DNA of 64,000 bases from Microvirga vignae (GTDB lineage: Bacteria; Pseudomonadota; Alphaproteobacteria; Rhizobiales; Beijerinckiaceae). How positions within the stretch are numbered: the stretch's first letter is position 1; every line of letters starts with the position of its first letter. The position numbers were made by a program, and so were the translations under genes. The stretch covers positions 1 to 64,000 of the forward strand of contig NZ_LCYG01000017.1 in NCBI RefSeq assembly GCF_001017175.1, in the 5' to 3' direction. The notes below the pieces were generated by a model. The model saw nothing but the letters and a program-made list of their open reading frames with translations. It did not search any database and was not told the origin of the DNA. Below are positions 9,330-16,566 of this stretch, in pieces.

Positions 9330-9860
9330 TCAGGTTTTGTCCGGCCCGAATACGAGGTGCTTCACATGCTCGCGGTCGTCCGGGTCGATGAGGCACAGGA
9401 GGTATTGGCTGATCGCCTCCTTGGCTTGCGGTTCCGCACCCGATAGCGCGCGCATGATGCGGCGGGTCTGGAGCTTGGCGAGCTTCAAGGCGAGATCATG
9501 ACCTTGCGGCGTGGCATGGAGCAGCCGCTGGCGCCGGTCGGCGGTCCCCGTGCGGCTCTCGATGAAATTCTTCTCGATCAGCTCCTTGAGGACGCGATTG
9601 AGGCTCTGCTTCGTGATCCTTAAGATATCCAGAAGCTCGGCAATTGTCAGGCCTGGCTGACGGCTGACGAAATGCAGGACCCGGTGATGCGCCCGGCCAA
9701 AGCCATATTCGTCCAGGATCCTGTCCGGATCGCTGACGAAGTCGCGATAGGCAAAGAAAAACAGCTCGATCAGGTCATAGGCCGGCATCTCGGCCAGGAT
9801 GTCCTTGTCGAGGCTCTGTTCGGGGGCTTGGGGTTTGAAAGCCGGGATCGCGTCTGGCAC
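9330..9860 (-). CDS. MarR-family regulator (PetP-like)
   Basis: 176 residues. The central winged helix reads RAHHRVLHFVSRQPGLTIAELLDILRITKQSLNRVLKELIEKNFIESR, with the wing DRRQRLLHATPQG. N-terminal DLIELFFFAYRDFVSDPDRILDEYGFGRAHHRVL is characteristic of the PetP subgroup. It lies directly upstream of the response regulator/kinase pair in the same direction and is divergent from ilvE. A perfect inverted repeat in the shared promoter region (9878-9896) is a likely operator, suggesting autoregulation and possible control of ilvE. Confidence 0.87.
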   Translation of the reverse strand: MPDAIPAFKPQAPEQSLDKDILAEMPAYDLIELFFFAYRDFVSDPDRILDEYGFGRAHHRVLHFVSRQPGLTIAELLDILRITKQSLNRVLKELIEKNFIESRTGTADRRQRLLHATPQGHDLALKLAKLQTRRIMRALSGAEPQAKEAISQYLLCLIDPDDREHVKHLVFGPDKT

Positions 9861-9877
9861 CGTCCTTATCCAATTTT

Positions 9878-9896
9878 ATGTCAGCCTTGTTGACAT
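9878..9896. promoter_or_regulatory. Putative MarR operator between marR and ilvE
   Basis: An ATGTCA-n7-TGACAT inverted repeat 17 bases upstream of the MarR start codon. MarR proteins bind such 16-20 base palindromes, and the position over the divergent promoter region fits autorepression. This is a pattern match only. Confidence 0.5.
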
Positions 9897-10020
9897 ATCT
9901 CAGGACGATTGTTACTCGTCAAGCCGCTTTCGTGAAATGAATGAAACTGAAATGACACGGAAGCGACCGGAAATTACACGGCCCCGGTTGCCACAAAGGT
10001 CGACAGTTAAGGAGAAAACG

Positions 10021-10908
10021 ATGTCCGCGACCCCCTTCGATCAACGTGATGGTTGGATTTGGTACGACGGGCAGCTCGTACCCTGGAAGGATGCCAAGCT
10101 CCACGTCCTCTCGCACGGCCTCCACTACGGCTCGAGCGTGTTCGAGGGTGAGCGCGCCTATGGGGGCGAGATCTTCAAGTCGACCGAGCATTCCGAGCGC
10201 CTGAAGAAGTCCGCTCAGATTCTCGATTTCGAAATTCCCTACACGGTGGCCGAGATCGATGCCGCCAAGCGCCTCGTTCTGGAGAAGAACGGCCAGACGG
10301 ATGCCTATCTGCGTCCGGTTGCCTGGCGCGGCTCGGAGATGATGGGCGTGGCCGCTCAGACCAACAAGATCCACCTCGCCATCGCCTCCTGGGAATGGCC
10401 GAGCTATTTCGATCCGGCCCAGAAGATGAAGGGCATCCGCATCGACATGGCGGAATACCGCCGTCCCGATCCGGCGACCGCCCCGTCGGCTGCGAAGGCT
10501 GCTGGTCTCTACATGATCTGCACCATTTCGAAGCATAAAGCGGAGCGCAAAGGCTATGCCGATGCCCTCATGCTCGACTGGCAGGGCCGCATTGCCGAAT
10601 GCACGGGCGCCAACGTGTTCTTCGTGAAAGACGGTGTGGTCCACACCCCCATCGCCGATTGCTTCCTCGATGGCATCACCCGCAAGACGGTGATCGAACT
10701 CGCCAAGCGCCGCGGCCTCGAAGTGGCCGAGCGCCGGATCATGCCGGAGGAGCTCTCGAGCTTCCAGGAATGCTTCATCACCGGCACGGCGGCGGAAGTC
10801 ACACCCGTGTCCGAGGTCGGCCCCTATACCTACACGCCGGGCAACATCACCAAGGCGCTCATGGACGACTACACGGCCGAGGTGCAGCCCAAGGCTAAGG
10901 CTGCCTAA
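10021..10908 (+). CDS. ilvE: Branched-chain amino acid aminotransferase (class IV)
   Basis: 295 residues from MSATPFDQRDGWIWYDGQLVPW. It interconverts Leu, Ile and Val with their 2-oxo acids using PLP and 2-oxoglutarate. HGLHYGSSVFEGERAY is the N-terminal signature. The PLP lysine lies in the SAAKAAGLYMICTISKHKAE region, and ECTGANVFFVKDG with CFLDGITRKTVIELA follows. TTAAGGAG eight bases before the ATG supports this start over an upstream in-frame codon at 9799, which would overlap the divergent MarR gene. Confidence 0.94.
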   Translation: MSATPFDQRDGWIWYDGQLVPWKDAKLHVLSHGLHYGSSVFEGERAYGGEIFKSTEHSERLKKSAQILDFEIPYTVAEIDAAKRLVLEKNGQTDAYLRPVAWRGSEMMGVAAQTNKIHLAIASWEWPSYFDPAQKMKGIRIDMAEYRRPDPATAPSAAKAAGLYMICTISKHKAERKGYADALMLDWQGRIAECTGANVFFVKDGVVHTPIADCFLDGITRKTVIELAKRRGLEVAERRIMPEELSSFQECFITGTAAEVTPVSEVGPYTYTPGNITKALMDDYTAEVQPKAKAA

Positions 10909-10933
10909 AGCCCCTCATATCGATGCGACTCGT

Positions 10934-10992
10934 GATGCCCGGCCTCGTGCCGGGCATCCACGTTTCTAAGCCTTGCTGCCCAAAAGACGTGG
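10934..10992. repeat. REP/BIME-like composite element after ilvE
   Basis: GATGCCCGGC-ctcgt-GCCGGGCATC forms a 10-bp stem. It is followed by the pair CCACGTTT...AAGACGTGG. The same arrangement, a GC hairpin then CCACGTCTTT...AAGGCGTGG, recurs at 54.84-54.94 kb. It separates convergent ilvE and the Y-family polymerase gene. Confidence 0.6.
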
Positions 10993-11005
10993 CTGGCCGT
11001 GCTTG

Positions 11006-12250
11006 TTAAAAATCCTCCGCGTCGGGAATGCGGTTGAAGGCGATCTTCGCTCCCGCATAGCCGCCAGGGATGTCGACCCACGGCCCGAAGTGCAGAAGCG
11101 TCTGTCCATGGTTGGTGTTGAGCCGGTCGGCGATGGCGGACAGATATTCCATCCGGCGTTTGAGCTGTGCTTCGGCCGTGTCTCCGAACAGATCCTCCTC
11201 AATCTCCTGCAACGGCACGAGATCATGCAGCGCCACATGAACGCTGCGGCTGCGGCGCATGTCCTCACGGTCGGCATGGAGAAAAAGGCGGCTTAGAGCT
11301 GCAAGCAGCGAGGGATCATCCCAGGTCGGGGCAAAACGCTCCTCGCCGTACCAACCGGCGCTGTTCTTGTCGGTAAGCCAGAGAGCCAGCGCCTTTGTCG
11401 AAAAGCCCGCGCGACGCATGCGCCGTGAGGCTTTCACCAAGAGAACGCGGGCAGCCGCATAGGCGCCGTTCAAGTGCCGCCAATCGGCCGGCAGCACGCG
11501 TCCATGGCCGAACATACGCCGCTGGGTCTCAGGCCGCTCGACGGTGTAGCCATGCAGGCCCATCCAGAGCCGCTCGCCCTCGACGCTCCCCCAGAGGCGG
11601 CGCAATTCTTTCGGCTGAAGTCGCCAGAGGGCGGCCATGTCGGTGATTCCGGCGCGGGCGAGGCGGGCCGCATTGCCGCGCGCGATACCAGGAATGTCAG
11701 TGAGGTCGAGCGAGAGCAGGGGGCCGGGCAGATCCTCCGGATCGATAGCCACAAGCCCGTCCGGCTTGTTCATCTCGGCGGCGATCTTCGCCAGGAGGTC
11801 GTTGGGGCCAAGGCCCACGGAGCAGGTGAGGGTGTGGCCGATCCTCGTGGCAATGGCCTCCTTCACGCGCCTGCCAAGGGCCAGCCCCTCGGCCTGCTCG
11901 GAGGGCAGGAGAGCGCAGACCGCCTCGTCGATGGAGCACACGGCCTTGACCGGCACGATGCTCTCGATGATGTCGATGATCCTGCGATGAAGCTCCACAT
12001 AGCGCTCATGCCGCGCATTCACGAAAACAAAATCGGGGAACTGCCGCCGCACGTTGCGCACATAGGCTCCGCGCTTGATGCCGAGCGCCTTCGCTTCGCG
12101 GCTGACGGCGATCAGCCCCGTATGCTCGGAATCGACGGGAATAACCCCCATGGGCCTGCCGCGAAGATGCGGCTGCAGGTGCTGCTCGGCGCTGGCGAAG
12201 AAGGAATCGAAATCGACATAAAGCCGTTCGAGGCCTGCCGGTTTGCGCAT
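11006..12250 (-). CDS. Y-family (DinB/UmuC-type) translesion DNA polymerase
   Basis: 414 residues. The catalytic carboxylates are in place: the first Asp motif is LYVDFDSFFASAEQHL (residues 10-25), and the Asp-Glu pair is in CSIDEAVCALLP (about 107-118), so this is not a catalytically dead ImuB. A helix-hairpin-helix stretch (LTDIPGIARGNAARLARAGI) and a little-finger domain follow. Translesion synthesis opposite damaged bases is the expected role. A perfect alphaproteobacterial LexA box 27 bases upstream of the start predicts SOS induction. Whether it is orthologous to dinB or a separate Y-family branch cannot be settled here. Confidence 0.88.
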   Translation of the reverse strand: MRKPAGLERLYVDFDSFFASAEQHLQPHLRGRPMGVIPVDSEHTGLIAVSREAKALGIKRGAYVRNVRRQFPDFVFVNARHERYVELHRRIIDIIESIVPVKAVCSIDEAVCALLPSEQAEGLALGRRVKEAIATRIGHTLTCSVGLGPNDLLAKIAAEMNKPDGLVAIDPEDLPGPLLSLDLTDIPGIARGNAARLARAGITDMAALWRLQPKELRRLWGSVEGERLWMGLHGYTVERPETQRRMFGHGRVLPADWRHLNGAYAAARVLLVKASRRMRRAGFSTKALALWLTDKNSAGWYGEERFAPTWDDPSLLAALSRLFLHADREDMRRSRSVHVALHDLVPLQEIEEDLFGDTAEAQLKRRMEYLSAIADRLNTNHGQTLLHFGPWVDIPGGYAGAKIAFNRIPDAEDF

Positions 12251-12276
12251 GGCTGCTTACCTGTCTTTGTGTGCAT

Positions 12277-12291
12277 GAACAAACAGAGAAC
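12277..12291 (-). promoter_or_regulatory. LexA (SOS) box for the Y-family polymerase
   Basis: On the minus strand it reads GTTC-TCTGTTT-GTTC, an exact match to the alphaproteobacterial LexA consensus GTTC-N7-GTTC. It lies 27-41 bases upstream of the polymerase start codon. Confidence 0.85.
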
Positions 12292-12370
12292 ATAAGCTAA
12301 GCCGTGAGTCGAGCGCCCGACCTGTGGATAACGGGGACGAGTCGCCGGGAGTAGCTCTTCTTTCCGCAAG

Positions 12371-12396
12371 GGAACCAAGGACCTGATTCCGATGTT
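12371..12396 (+). promoter_or_regulatory. Near-consensus sigma-EcfG promoter for the DUF3072 gene
   Basis: GGAAC, 17 bases, then TGTT (consensus GGAAC-N16/17-CGTT, one mismatch). It would start transcription near 12403, inside or just before the LexA box at 12406-12420. Confidence 0.4.
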
Positions 12397-12405
12397 CTCA
12401 TTTCG

Positions 12406-12420
12406 GAACAGAAAGAGAAC
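12406..12420 (+). promoter_or_regulatory. LexA (SOS) box upstream of the DUF3072 gene
   Basis: GAAC-AGAAAGA-GAAC, an exact GAAC-N7-GAAC (equivalent to GTTC-N7-GTTC on the other strand), 14 bases upstream of the start codon. It is the second such box in the 184-base divergent region. Confidence 0.8.
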
Positions 12421-12434
12421 ATTAGGAGTCTCAC

Positions 12435-12710
12435 ATGACGCCGAAAAACAGCACCTCTCACCATGGCGCTCATGAGCGAAAGCACGCGACCGAGCCCGAC
12501 AATCCGAAGGTCAATCCTGCTGCGTCCGATAACCGGGTTAAGGATCCGGAGGATTGGGTGACAGGCCATGAGCCCATGACAGGCGCGCAGGCGTCCTATC
12601 TCAAAACGCTTTCCGAGCAGGCGCACGATCCGAAGGCCTTCGACCCTGATCTCGACAAGGCAGAAGCCTCGAAGCGGATCGACCAGCTTAAGAAAGGAAA
12701 GGGTCATTAA
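12435..12710 (+). CDS. DUF3072 small protein
   Basis: 91 residues, hydrophilic and charged, with no membrane segment. The N-terminal half is low complexity and rich in His, Asn and Pro (HHGAHERKHATEPDNPKVNP). The DUF3072 core is in the C-terminal half: DPEDWVTGHEPMTGAQASYLKTLSEQ, then DKAEASKRIDQLKKG. The family has no assigned biochemical function. It is divergent from an SOS-controlled polymerase, has its own LexA box and a sigma-EcfG-like promoter, and is closed by a 13-bp hairpin. A role in the DNA-damage or general stress response is inference from that context. Confidence 0.82.
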   Translation: MTPKNSTSHHGAHERKHATEPDNPKVNPAASDNRVKDPEDWVTGHEPMTGAQASYLKTLSEQAHDPKAFDPDLDKAEASKRIDQLKKGKGH

Positions 12711-12750
12711 GCATCAGGGACCCATTCGATCCGAATAGCGTTAGGATCAG

Positions 12751-12780
12751 TGGCCAAGCCCTTCCGCAAGGGCTTGGCCA
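12751..12780 (+). terminator. Strong hairpin after DUF3072
   Basis: A perfect 13-bp stem, TGGCCAAGCCCTT-ccgc-AAGGGCTTGGCCA, 40 bases past the stop codon. There is no T-run, so it may be Rho-assisted or stabilise the 3' end. Confidence 0.6.
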
Positions 12781-12832
12781 TCCCCACATTAAGGCCTGGA
12801 GCGTCGTGCTCCTTTGGGATGAAAACGAAACG

Positions 12833-13864
12833 ATGATGAAATTTGCTTCTCGCCGAAGCCGCGTCATGGTCGCTCTGGCTGCCGCTTTGGTTCTGGCCGG
12901 CAGCGCCGCCGAAGCACGCGTCGGCGGGGGACGAGGCAGCTTCGGATCGCGCGGTGCGCGCACCTATACGCCTCCTCCGGCAACCCGAACGGCGCCTGAA
13001 GCTGCTGCGCCCATTCAGCGCTCGCAGACCCCGAACCAGGGTCCGACCTACAATAACCCGGGTCTGCAGGGTCCGAACGTGGCGCAGCCGCGCCGGTTCG
13101 GCTTCGGCACGGGCCTGATGGCTGGCCTCTTCGGTGCGGGCCTGCTCGGCATGCTCATGGGCAACGGCTTCTTCGGTGGTCTCGCAGGTCTGGCCTCGGT
13201 CGTGGGGCTTCTGCTCCAGATCGGCCTGCTCGTGCTGCTGATCTCGTTCGCAATGAAGTGGTTCCGCCGACGCCAGGAGCCGTCCTATGCGGGTCCGCAG
13301 GGCTACCAGCGAACCACCACGGGCGGCAGCGTGCCGCCGGCCGGCGGTCGCCCCATGGCGGGTGGCTTGGGCGGTTTGGGTGGTGGCGCTCTTGGTGGGA
13401 CTCTCGGCGGTGCATTGGGTGGCATGAACCAGTATCGCCGCCGCACCGACGTGCGCGATGAGATCGGCATCGGCGAGAAGGATTATGCTGCCTTCGAGCG
13501 CTCGCTTGTCGAACTGCAGGATGCCTATTCGCGCCAGGACATCGAAAAGCTCTGGACATTGGCTACGCCTGAAATGGCGGGCTACATCCAGGAGGAGCTC
13601 AACGACAACGCTGCGCGCGGTGTCGTGAACAAGGTCTCGAATGTGCGCTTGGACCAGGGCGATCTCTCCGAAGCCTGGCGTGAGGGCACGGCGGAATATG
13701 CGACCGTTGCCATGCGCTTCTCGCTGATCGACGTGCTGACCGACAAGGCAACCGGCCGGGTGTTGGAGGGAGATCCCTCGAAGCCTGAGGAAGCCAGGGA
13801 GGTGTGGACCTTCCGTCGCGACCAGGGCGGTCCATGGAAGATCTCCGCGATCCAGCAGGCGTAA
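12833..13864 (+). CDS. Tim44-domain membrane protein
   Basis: 343 residues from the ATG-ATG at 12833. A signal/anchor helix (VMVALAAALVLAGSAAEA) is followed by a glycine- and proline-rich linker, then two hydrophobic stretches (residues about 95-150: FGTGLMAGLFGAGLLGMLMG and VVGLLLQIGLLVLLISFAMKWF). The C-terminal half, from DYAAFERSLVELQDAYSRQDIEKLWTLATPEMAGYIQEEL onward, is a Tim44-like domain. Bacterial members (TimA-type) are inner-membrane proteins of unclear function. The gene ends in a good Rho-independent terminator. Confidence 0.88.
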   Translation: MMKFASRRSRVMVALAAALVLAGSAAEARVGGGRGSFGSRGARTYTPPPATRTAPEAAAPIQRSQTPNQGPTYNNPGLQGPNVAQPRRFGFGTGLMAGLFGAGLLGMLMGNGFFGGLAGLASVVGLLLQIGLLVLLISFAMKWFRRRQEPSYAGPQGYQRTTTGGSVPPAGGRPMAGGLGGLGGGALGGTLGGALGGMNQYRRRTDVRDEIGIGEKDYAAFERSLVELQDAYSRQDIEKLWTLATPEMAGYIQEELNDNAARGVVNKVSNVRLDQGDLSEAWREGTAEYATVAMRFSLIDVLTDKATGRVLEGDPSKPEEAREVWTFRRDQGGPWKISAIQQA

Positions 13865-13888
13865 CGTTTCGATACTGATCAACATCAA

Positions 13889-13917
13889 AGCGGCCGGTGG
13901 GAACCGGCCGCTTTTTT
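13889..13917 (+). terminator. Rho-independent terminator of the Tim44-domain gene
   Basis: GCGGCCGGT-ggga-ACCGGCCGC followed by six T residues. Confidence 0.9.
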
Positions 13918-13938
13918 GTTGTCGCGATTGCCCTGCAA

Positions 13939-14520
13939 TCACTCCGCGGCTTGGCGGCGACCGGCGTGAGACCCTTCGCGGACCTCTTCGATGATCTTGC
14001 TCACGAAGGCGTCGAGATCGCCTGGGTTGCGGCTCGTGATCACGCCTTGATCTGTCACGACTGTCTCATCGCGCCACTGACCACCGGCATTCATCACATC
14101 TGTCTTGATGGAGTGATAGGAGGTGCATCGCTTGCCCTTGATGACGCCTGCTTCGACAAGCAGCCACGGCGCGTGGCAGATGGCGGCAATCACTTTGCCG
14201 GATGAGTAGAAGGCGCGGATGATCTCGATGGCCTTCGGCTCAACGCGCAGCTTGTCGGGATTGATCTGTCCGCCTGGCAGCACGAGCGCGTCGCAGGCAG
14301 AGGCATCGATCGTCTCGATGTCTTTGTCGACCGTCACGCTCTTGCCCCAATCCCTCTCGTTCCACCCGCGGATCTCGGCTGAATCCATGCGTGATTTGGG
14401 CGCTGCGACTTCAACTGTCGCACCAGCTTCCGAGAGTTTCTGCTGCGGAACCATGAGTTCCGACTGCTCGAAACCATCAGTCGCCATAATGAGAATCTTG
14501 GCCTGTTTAAGATCCGGCAT
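13939..14520 (-). CDS. DJ-1/PfpI-family protein (protease/deglycase-like)
   Basis: 193 residues. The nucleophile elbow is AAICHAPWLL, with the reactive cysteine at about residue 115 followed by His, as in PfpI/YhbO proteins. The N-terminal ILIMATDGFEQSEL contains the conserved acidic residue, and the LVLPGGQINPDKLR loop is typical of the family. Members are described as stress proteins with protease, chaperone or glyoxalase/deglycase activity. A perfect sigma-EcfG promoter 36 bases upstream places it in the general stress regulon. Confidence 0.9.
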   Translation of the reverse strand: MPDLKQAKILIMATDGFEQSELMVPQQKLSEAGATVEVAAPKSRMDSAEIRGWNERDWGKSVTVDKDIETIDASACDALVLPGGQINPDKLRVEPKAIEIIRAFYSSGKVIAAICHAPWLLVEAGVIKGKRCTSYHSIKTDVMNAGGQWRDETVVTDQGVITSRNPGDLDAFVSKIIEEVREGSHAGRRQAAE

Positions 14521-14555
14521 GACACACTCTCCATCGTCTCACGGGATGGCGGTGG

Positions 14556-14580
14556 AACGGGTGAGGAGGGCAGGGGTTCC
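14556..14580 (-). promoter_or_regulatory. Perfect sigma-EcfG promoter of the PfpI gene
   Basis: On the minus strand: GGAAC, 16 bases, CGTT. It lies 36 bases upstream of the start codon. Confidence 0.8.
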
Positions 14581-14596
14581 GAAATGTCGCGCATGC

Positions 14597-14621
14597 GGAA
14601 CCCGATTTGCATGGGCCGGTT
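14597..14621 (+). promoter_or_regulatory. Near-consensus sigma-EcfG promoter of the proline-rich gene
   Basis: GGAAC, 16 bases, GGTT (one mismatch to CGTT), 27 bases upstream of the start at 14649. It is back to back with the PfpI promoter. Confidence 0.5.
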
Positions 14622-14648
14622 GATCCGATCACGGACAATTCGACAAGG

Positions 14649-14879
14649 ATGAAAAGAATGGTCAATCCAGGAGTGCCGACGAAGGATCCGCTTCCTGGCG
14701 GAAACATTCCAAGCGAGGTACCGCCCGGCACGGATCCTGACGATCTGCCGGATACGGGGCCGACAGGTCCGCGCACGCCTTACCCCGTGAACGATCCGGG
14801 GATCACCGATCCGAGAGGGCCGGGCTCAGAACCTGATTACCTGCCCGGCAATCCGACCGATCCGGGAACGCGGTTCTGA
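14649..14879 (+). CDS. Small proline/glycine/aspartate-rich protein
   Basis: 76 residues from MKRMVNPGVPTKDPLPGG; the alternative start 14658 differs by only three codons. The sequence is almost entirely P, G, D, T and N, with repeated DP and GP units (PPGTDPDDLPDTGPTGP, DPRGPGSEPDYLPGNPTDPG). It should be intrinsically disordered and soluble. ACAAGG precedes the ATG. It is divergent from the PfpI gene with a sigma-EcfG-like promoter. Similar short Pro-rich proteins are common and unstudied in Rhizobiales; no function can be assigned. Confidence 0.6.
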   Translation: MKRMVNPGVPTKDPLPGGNIPSEVPPGTDPDDLPDTGPTGPRTPYPVNDPGITDPRGPGSEPDYLPGNPTDPGTRF

Positions 14880-14892
14880 TATTGGCGGAGAG

Positions 14893-15615
14893 TTAGATTT
14901 CGAGAATGGCGTAGGATTTGCCCGTCGGCTTCTCGATGTGTCTGGCCACGTTGTAGACCGGCTGCCCGCCGGGCGTGCGCCCTTCGAAGCGGCCGCGATG
15001 CGCGTGGCCGTGCACAATGGCGCTCACCTTGAACCGGTCGATGGTCTCAGCCAAGCGTGAGGAACCTAGGAAGGGATAGATCTCCAGCGGCTCGCTTTCG
15101 ATGGTATCAACGACCGGCGCATAGTGGAGAATGACCACGGATCGCTTGGCTTTGACATGCCGCATGGCATTCTCGAGCCTCAATGTTTCGTTCATGGTCT
15201 CGTTGACGAACTGCTTCATGGCAGGCTCGCCGAAGTAGCCCAGCATGCGTCGTCCAAAACCACCGGCAAATCCCTTCACGCCGACGAAGCCGACGCCGTC
15301 GATCTCGACGGATTGCCCGTCGAGCAGTTTCATGCCCGCCTCGCGAAGAATGTGCGCCACCTCTTCATGGGCTCCGCACTCGTAATCGTGGTTGCCGAGC
15401 ACGCCGACAACGGGGATCGAGCAGGCCTTGAGGTCCTGCGCGAGGAGCTCGGCTTCCTTTGGCTTGCCGAGATCCGTGAGGTCGCCTGCAAGGACGAGGA
15501 CATCTGCCTCCCGCGAGATTTCGCCAAACAGTTCGCGATAGGATTCCGCATTGTCTTCACGCACGTGAAGGTCGCCCATGGCTGCGACCTTCAGGGTCTT
15601 CTCAATGTCACTCAT
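14893..15615 (-). CDS. Calcineurin-like metallophosphoesterase
   Basis: 240 residues from MSDIEKTLKVAAMGDLHVRED. All metallophosphoesterase motifs are visible in order: GDLH, LAGDLTDLG, LGNHDYE, LHYAP and VHGHAHRG. This predicts a dinuclear metal phosphodiesterase or phosphatase. The start at 15615 overlaps the end of the upstream nucleotidyltransferase gene by 8 bases, so the two are probably translationally coupled. An ATG nine codons further upstream is possible but would lie deeper in that gene. The substrate is unknown. Confidence 0.9.
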   Translation of the reverse strand: MSDIEKTLKVAAMGDLHVREDNAESYRELFGEISREADVLVLAGDLTDLGKPKEAELLAQDLKACSIPVVGVLGNHDYECGAHEEVAHILREAGMKLLDGQSVEIDGVGFVGVKGFAGGFGRRMLGYFGEPAMKQFVNETMNETLRLENAMRHVKAKRSVVILHYAPVVDTIESEPLEIYPFLGSSRLAETIDRFKVSAIVHGHAHRGRFEGRTPGGQPVYNVARHIEKPTGKSYAILEI

Positions 15616-16423
15616 TCCGCCATTCACCTTCGCCACCGACATCGGCGAAACCCCATTGTTTCACGTCAATCTCATAATCGATGCGAGAGAACATCCGTCC
15701 CCGGCACACCTTCATCTGCGGCGGCGGAAGATCGAGCTGCTTTGCCAATCTGTCGAGCAGCTCGTCCATGACCCAGCGCGGAACCTTGTCGCGCTCGGAC
15801 GGATAAATCCAGCGGAAGTTGAGAAGGTGCATGAGCATCACCTCCCAATGCACTTCCATGTAGGCGAGCAGGCCATGCCAGTCGATTTGATCGTGCGCCT
15901 TGAGAATGGTGTGCGCTACATCTGCGCCGTCATAGCGGTGGCGAAGCTGGATGAAGCATTTGGACCAGACGAGTTCGGTCGGCCCTACGATGCGGACGGG
16001 CGAGCCGAATACCTCGATCTGTCGCGCATTCTCGAACCATTGATCACCAATGGGCATCGTGCCGTTCGAGGAGGCGAAGATCACGTCGAAGAAGTACTGC
16101 CCCTTAAAAACTTTACCGAGCCAGCGATCGTCTTCGATCTCGACGGAATATCCGAGATTCTTGAAATGCGATAGCACGCGCGTGTAGTCGCCCGCCTTGC
16201 AGAAGATGTCGAGATCCTTCGTGGGGCGCGTGATGCCGGTATAGGCCGAGAGAGCGTAGGTGCCGGCGAGCAGGAAGGGTAGGCCGAGTTGGTTCAGCTC
16301 CCGCAGAGCCTCGGCGTAGAACGCCTCCGATTCCGGGTATTTCAGCGTCGGCTCCGCTTTGGCATCCATGATCGGGACGCTCTGGGGAGGATGGGAGGTG
16401 AGGTCTGGGTCGTGAGCTACCAT
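15608..16423 (-). CDS. Nucleotidyltransferase-fold protein
   Basis: 271 residues. The pol-beta-type nucleotidyltransferase signature is LLAGTYALSAYTGITRPTKDLDIF (about residues 50-73): a Gly-x-x-Ala helix, then the DLD metal-binding pair. A third acidic position may be the D of FFDVIFAS. The rest is helical with WSKCFIQLRHRYDGADVAHTI, resembling the AbiEii-like/DUF6036-type nucleotidyltransferases that modify RNA or protein. It overlaps the downstream phosphoesterase gene by 8 bases. The reaction and partner are unknown. An enzyme that adds a nucleotide paired with one that could remove it is an inference worth testing. Confidence 0.75.
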   Translation of the reverse strand: MVAHDPDLTSHPPQSVPIMDAKAEPTLKYPESEAFYAEALRELNQLGLPFLLAGTYALSAYTGITRPTKDLDIFCKAGDYTRVLSHFKNLGYSVEIEDDRWLGKVFKGQYFFDVIFASSNGTMPIGDQWFENARQIEVFGSPVRIVGPTELVWSKCFIQLRHRYDGADVAHTILKAHDQIDWHGLLAYMEVHWEVMLMHLLNFRWIYPSERDKVPRWVMDELLDRLAKQLDLPPPQMKVCRGRMFSRIDYEIDVKQWGFADVGGEGEWRNE

Positions 16424-16566
16424 AGGCTTTGTCCAAAGCGGAGCCGATGATGACCCGCGTTCGACAACCGTATGGCCGTAATGAAGTTCCGCAGCGGCTC
16501 AGCTTAAGCTGGGAGAGCCCGGGTGCTCCCCTGAGCATGCCCGCATCACGATGGACATCGATGTGG

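Noticed and set aside
12323-12331. Perfect DnaA box (TGTGGATAA) between the polymerase and DUF3072 genes
   Set aside because: A single box with no AT-rich unwinding region or neighbouring boxes is not evidence for an origin; it could occur by chance.
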